Below are positions 61,001 to 64,000 of a DNA stretch of 64,000 bases, one piece after another. Both the position numbers and the translations under genes were made by a program. Source of the DNA: Mesaphorura yosii (Eukaryota > Arthropoda > Collembola > Poduromorpha > Tullbergiidae); NCBI GenBank assembly GCA_009869945.1, contig WIXG01000180.1, positions 94,592 to 158,591 on the forward strand, given 5' to 3'. Position 1 is the stretch's first letter. Every line of letters starts with the position of its first letter. The notes beneath the pieces are model-generated. The model ran no database searches. It had not been told where the DNA came from and saw only the letters and a program-made list of their open reading frames with translations.

Positions 61001-63885
61001 TCAATGGAATGCAAATTTCTCTCATCCTTTGACGCAGTCTCGTCACCTTAAACGGAATCGCTCTTTCGCAACATTATCGTTTCGAATTAAAGTTTTACAC
61101 AGCCTTCGTTGAAATCGATGCTAAGCACTTTGAATTTCATTGAGCACACTCCCTTTTGCGATGCCCAAAATTCTCTGCACGCCATTGGGAATCTAGGACG
61201 TGTGGGATTCAATATCAATTGAATGATTCTCATCCGCAAAATTTGCGTTAGAATTCGGTTTCTAAGAATTCTTGTTCTCATTCCATTCTCTTGAATTGCG
61301 GGGACGGGCTGACAGCAAAACCCCATGAATCAAAATGGTTAGAAACTCGCCATTAAGGGAAATATTCATGCCGTCATAATCTGGTAATTTAAAACAATTT
61401 GCACGGTGGCCCCAAAGAGCTGACACATATTCCAATGCAAGTGTTTATGCCATACTTTTTGAATTTAAGAGTGTTTTTATGACACAAAAAAGACAAAAAT
61501 AGCTGACAGTTTACACAAGCCTCACCACAGTCACTTTATATTTTTAGTAATGTGGACGTTCATTTGTTTGCGTATCAGGGAGATGCATGTACTGCGTATT
61601 CGATCAAGTGTTGCATAATTTAGGACGAACGTGTGGCGGCAGGCATGGCAGCATTCTGTGTGCTCAATGTTCCAGACAAAAGTGCGGTGGAATCGATATC
61701 GTAATAAAAGAGTGAAAGTACCCTGTGAATGCCCGTTAAATAATGCATAAAATGGTCTCGAAACAAGGGCAAAGAAAAGCCGAGAAGAGAGAATCATTTT
61801 CAATTAAAGTTTGTGTTCAAACCCCTCAAGGCGTTTCTATTGACGTCCTATAAAACCCATTTCGGTAAGCGTTACTGCATTCTCTGCGCCTGGTTGGACT
61901 AACCGGCATTGTCGTCACCGGCATGAATGGATGGTCTGCTGCACCTTGTTTGTCTGCCAACCCTGATCATTGTGTCATTTTATTTGCAATCAGGCTCAAT
62001 TGTGTGCTGAACGTGTGTTTATTTGACCTGGGAAAATTGAATTCACGAAATCGATTCAATTGTTCATGCGTGCAAACTTTTGCTGTTGAACGTGCACTTG
62101 GGCACGACGATTGACGAACGGTAAATTGCACAAAAGTCGTCTGAAATGAAATCACTCTACTGAACCCGTTTACCCGTCCAAGGTTAACTTATAATTTGCA
62201 AAACTGCTCACGTTGCAGGAAAATGTCGACACTTGCAAAGGCACAAGATCATTTCGTTACCGCCATTACGCTGCCAAGGTGACAATTGAGCGACGAACCC
62301 GAACGCATACACTTATAATTACAGTCTGTGAAGCACGCAATGTGTCTTCGAGTTGCAATTTTCGTACACGATAATTTACATGTAGCAAAGTTCATTTATT
62401 CCAGAAACGGTATGGTAAATCTCTGCCGCAATTAGGACTGTGAGACTGCGAGCATGAGGCATGAAAATTTAATTGCCATCGACTGCATCGACTTGCGAAA
62501 ACATTCGTTTGTTCTTTACTGTTGTTCTTTTAATTTAGGAGAACGTTGTACCCATTTCTGGGATGATCTACAAACTGAACGTCGAAAAAAATTCGAAATG
62601 GCGTAAGTTAACTGTGCCTCGCAAGTTGGGTCGAGTATGTGTACGATAGTCAAGCCAGCTGGAACGCCTCAACATTCAGCGCTTGTCTTCCTCTGAAGCT
62701 TTTATTTATTCGGGTTGAATATTGCTTTCTTATTCGTGCTCCTACATTCAAAGTGTTTCCTTTTAAGGCTTTTTAAGACATTTGCAAAAAAGTATACACG
62801 AGGGACACTCTGAGAGAGTTTTCAGTGCGCTTTGTGCGTATTCAATTTTATCGCAGCCTTCGCCTTGAAGTTGCAGGCATTCGCATTCGTTGAGATTTCC
62901 CGTGGCACTTCACAAGCAGAGCACGGTGAGAGCAAACACTTGAGAAACAATAAGTTGTTTTATTAAAGACTTCAAATAATGATTCCGTCTTCACTCCAGC
63001 GCTCAATTCCTCAACTCATTTTCGCGTGTCGAAATCATGACAAAAGGCAGCACAAGCAAATGGCGAAGAAGCTGCTTGTTTTCTGCTAGTTCAGCCATCG
63101 TCGAGCATTTACATCAGGCACGGAGAAAGTAAACCATCGATGAGGAGTTACGCGAATACAAACTCACGACCCGCATGATGCGTGCCTGCCATGCCGCAAT
63201 GCAAAACAGCATAGACAGTGTGCTGGCGATCAGGAAAGGTTGACCGTTGGATAGTTGCAATTGTTATCTCTCATATTCTCGCTTCAAGAGAAAGTATTTT
63301 GTTCTCTGTCTTCATGTATCATCTATCATCAAGCCGTTTCGTGTCTTGTGGTCAATCCTGTGGTCGCTCCTAGTTGGAAATGATCTCATAGTACAGTTGT
63401 CAGAATGGGTCCCCGCGCCGATGAAAAAGGAACGTTTCTGCCTCACCGTATCACCTCCCAATTAGTCTGCCTTCTGCCGTGCTTGGGCCTGCTTTTCAAC
63501 TGCGCAGCGTTGCACTACTGAACCCACCGTTTCCTCGTAATCGAGGTGCTCTGCTGAACGTCAGAGTGATTAATATCATTTGTTGCGTTGGCTACCCGTT
63601 CATGCCTGTCTGATTTAATTACGTTTACTGGCAGCAACTTTGTTTCTCTTGCAAGTATCGGAGGAAAGGAACGCGTGAGGAAAGTCTTCATTGGGAAGTG
63701 TAATTTGGCGAGAATGCACAGATTCTTAGACCTTAAACCTGAAGAAACGGACTTTGCACCTTCACCCTTCGTGCAACACGCCGTTGAAGATAGCTAACGT
63801 GCTGTCGGCTGAGTTGTTTTGAAAAAATTATGTGAAGGAGTTCCCGGAGGAATAATTACATGCATGTCAAGCCGTAAGACGACTT
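55031..63885. other. Upstream region or 5' intron of synaptotagmin-7
   Basis: A minus-strand acceptor (ctgtttttgtacag) ends at 55037, so at least the left part is intron. I find no supported coding exon in 8.9 kb. The longest frame, 56144-56641 (+), 165 codons, has no domain features. There is AT-rich sequence with scattered TAATTA-type strings and no convincing tRNA. Confidence 0.45.
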
Positions 63886-63894
63886 TTACCACCC

Positions 63895-63984
63895 GATAAA
63901 ATCCACCCGTACCAAATGCCAACGGCCAATGTCCACCTACGACAAAACCTGCCCATGACAAAATCCACCTGTATCAAATGCCAC
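63895..63984. repeat. Diverged direct repeat at the window end
   Basis: Two 28-nt copies start at 63895 and 63957 (period 62). They share the core AAAATCCACC-GTA-CAAATGCCA, with 24 of 28 positions identical by eye. The spacer contains further AAAACC/CCACC pieces. It may be the edge of a longer tandem array or transposable element that continues past the window. Confidence 0.55.
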
Positions 63985-64000
63985 TCATTCGTGATGACTT

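Overview
This is a eukaryotic nuclear window. Its protein-coding genes are split by mostly short (about 40-200 nt) GT-AG introns, with a few introns of 0.7 to 10 kb. The proteins are animal families: CDC14, CZIB, MYG1, MFSD1, TIMM8, PEX3, arfaptin, phosphoglycerate kinase and synaptotagmin-7. The synaptotagmin-7 wording looks closest to arthropod/ecdysozoan versions, so I infer an invertebrate, probably an arthropod. The species is not resolved. Exon coordinates below were built by hand from GT/AG sites, reading phase and family similarity.

Layout. 1-1.2 kb (+): the 3' end of an unrecognised gene. 4.3-7.8 kb (+): CDC14 phosphatase. 10.5-11.4 kb (+): CZIB/C1orf123-like zinc protein, convergent with MYG1 (12.0-13.5 kb, -). 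MYG1 is divergent from MFSD1 (14.3-17.5 kb, +), which carries two tandem, homologous alternative 3' coding exons. 18.2-19.8 kb (+): TIMM8 and an intronless PEX3 only 42 nt apart. 20.5-21.9 kb (-): arfaptin. 22.8-23.2 kb (+): a puzzling broken coding-like stretch. 23.6-25.4 kb (-): complete phosphoglycerate kinase with a probable 5'UTR intron.

25.4-39.4 kb is a gene desert as far as I can see. 39.4-55.0 kb (-) is one synaptotagmin-7 gene with nine coding exons. Its first coding exon (membrane anchor) is separated from the rest by a 9.8-kb intron. That intron contains a candidate alternative first exon that could make a form without the membrane anchor. 55.0-64 kb is non-coding to my reading and probably lies in the 5' intron or upstream region of synaptotagmin-7; a short diverged direct repeat lies at the very end.

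Most genes on the left are housekeeping genes (mitochondrial import, peroxisome biogenesis, glycolysis, nuclease, phosphatase, lysosomal transporter) packed within about 21 kb. The right side is one neuronal/secretory gene in a large non-coding domain. I saw no convincing tRNA, rRNA, CRISPR array, virus or intact transposon. The most interesting items are the duplicated MFSD1 terminal exons, the TIMM8-PEX3 tight pair, and the possible membrane-anchor-less synaptotagmin-7 promoter.
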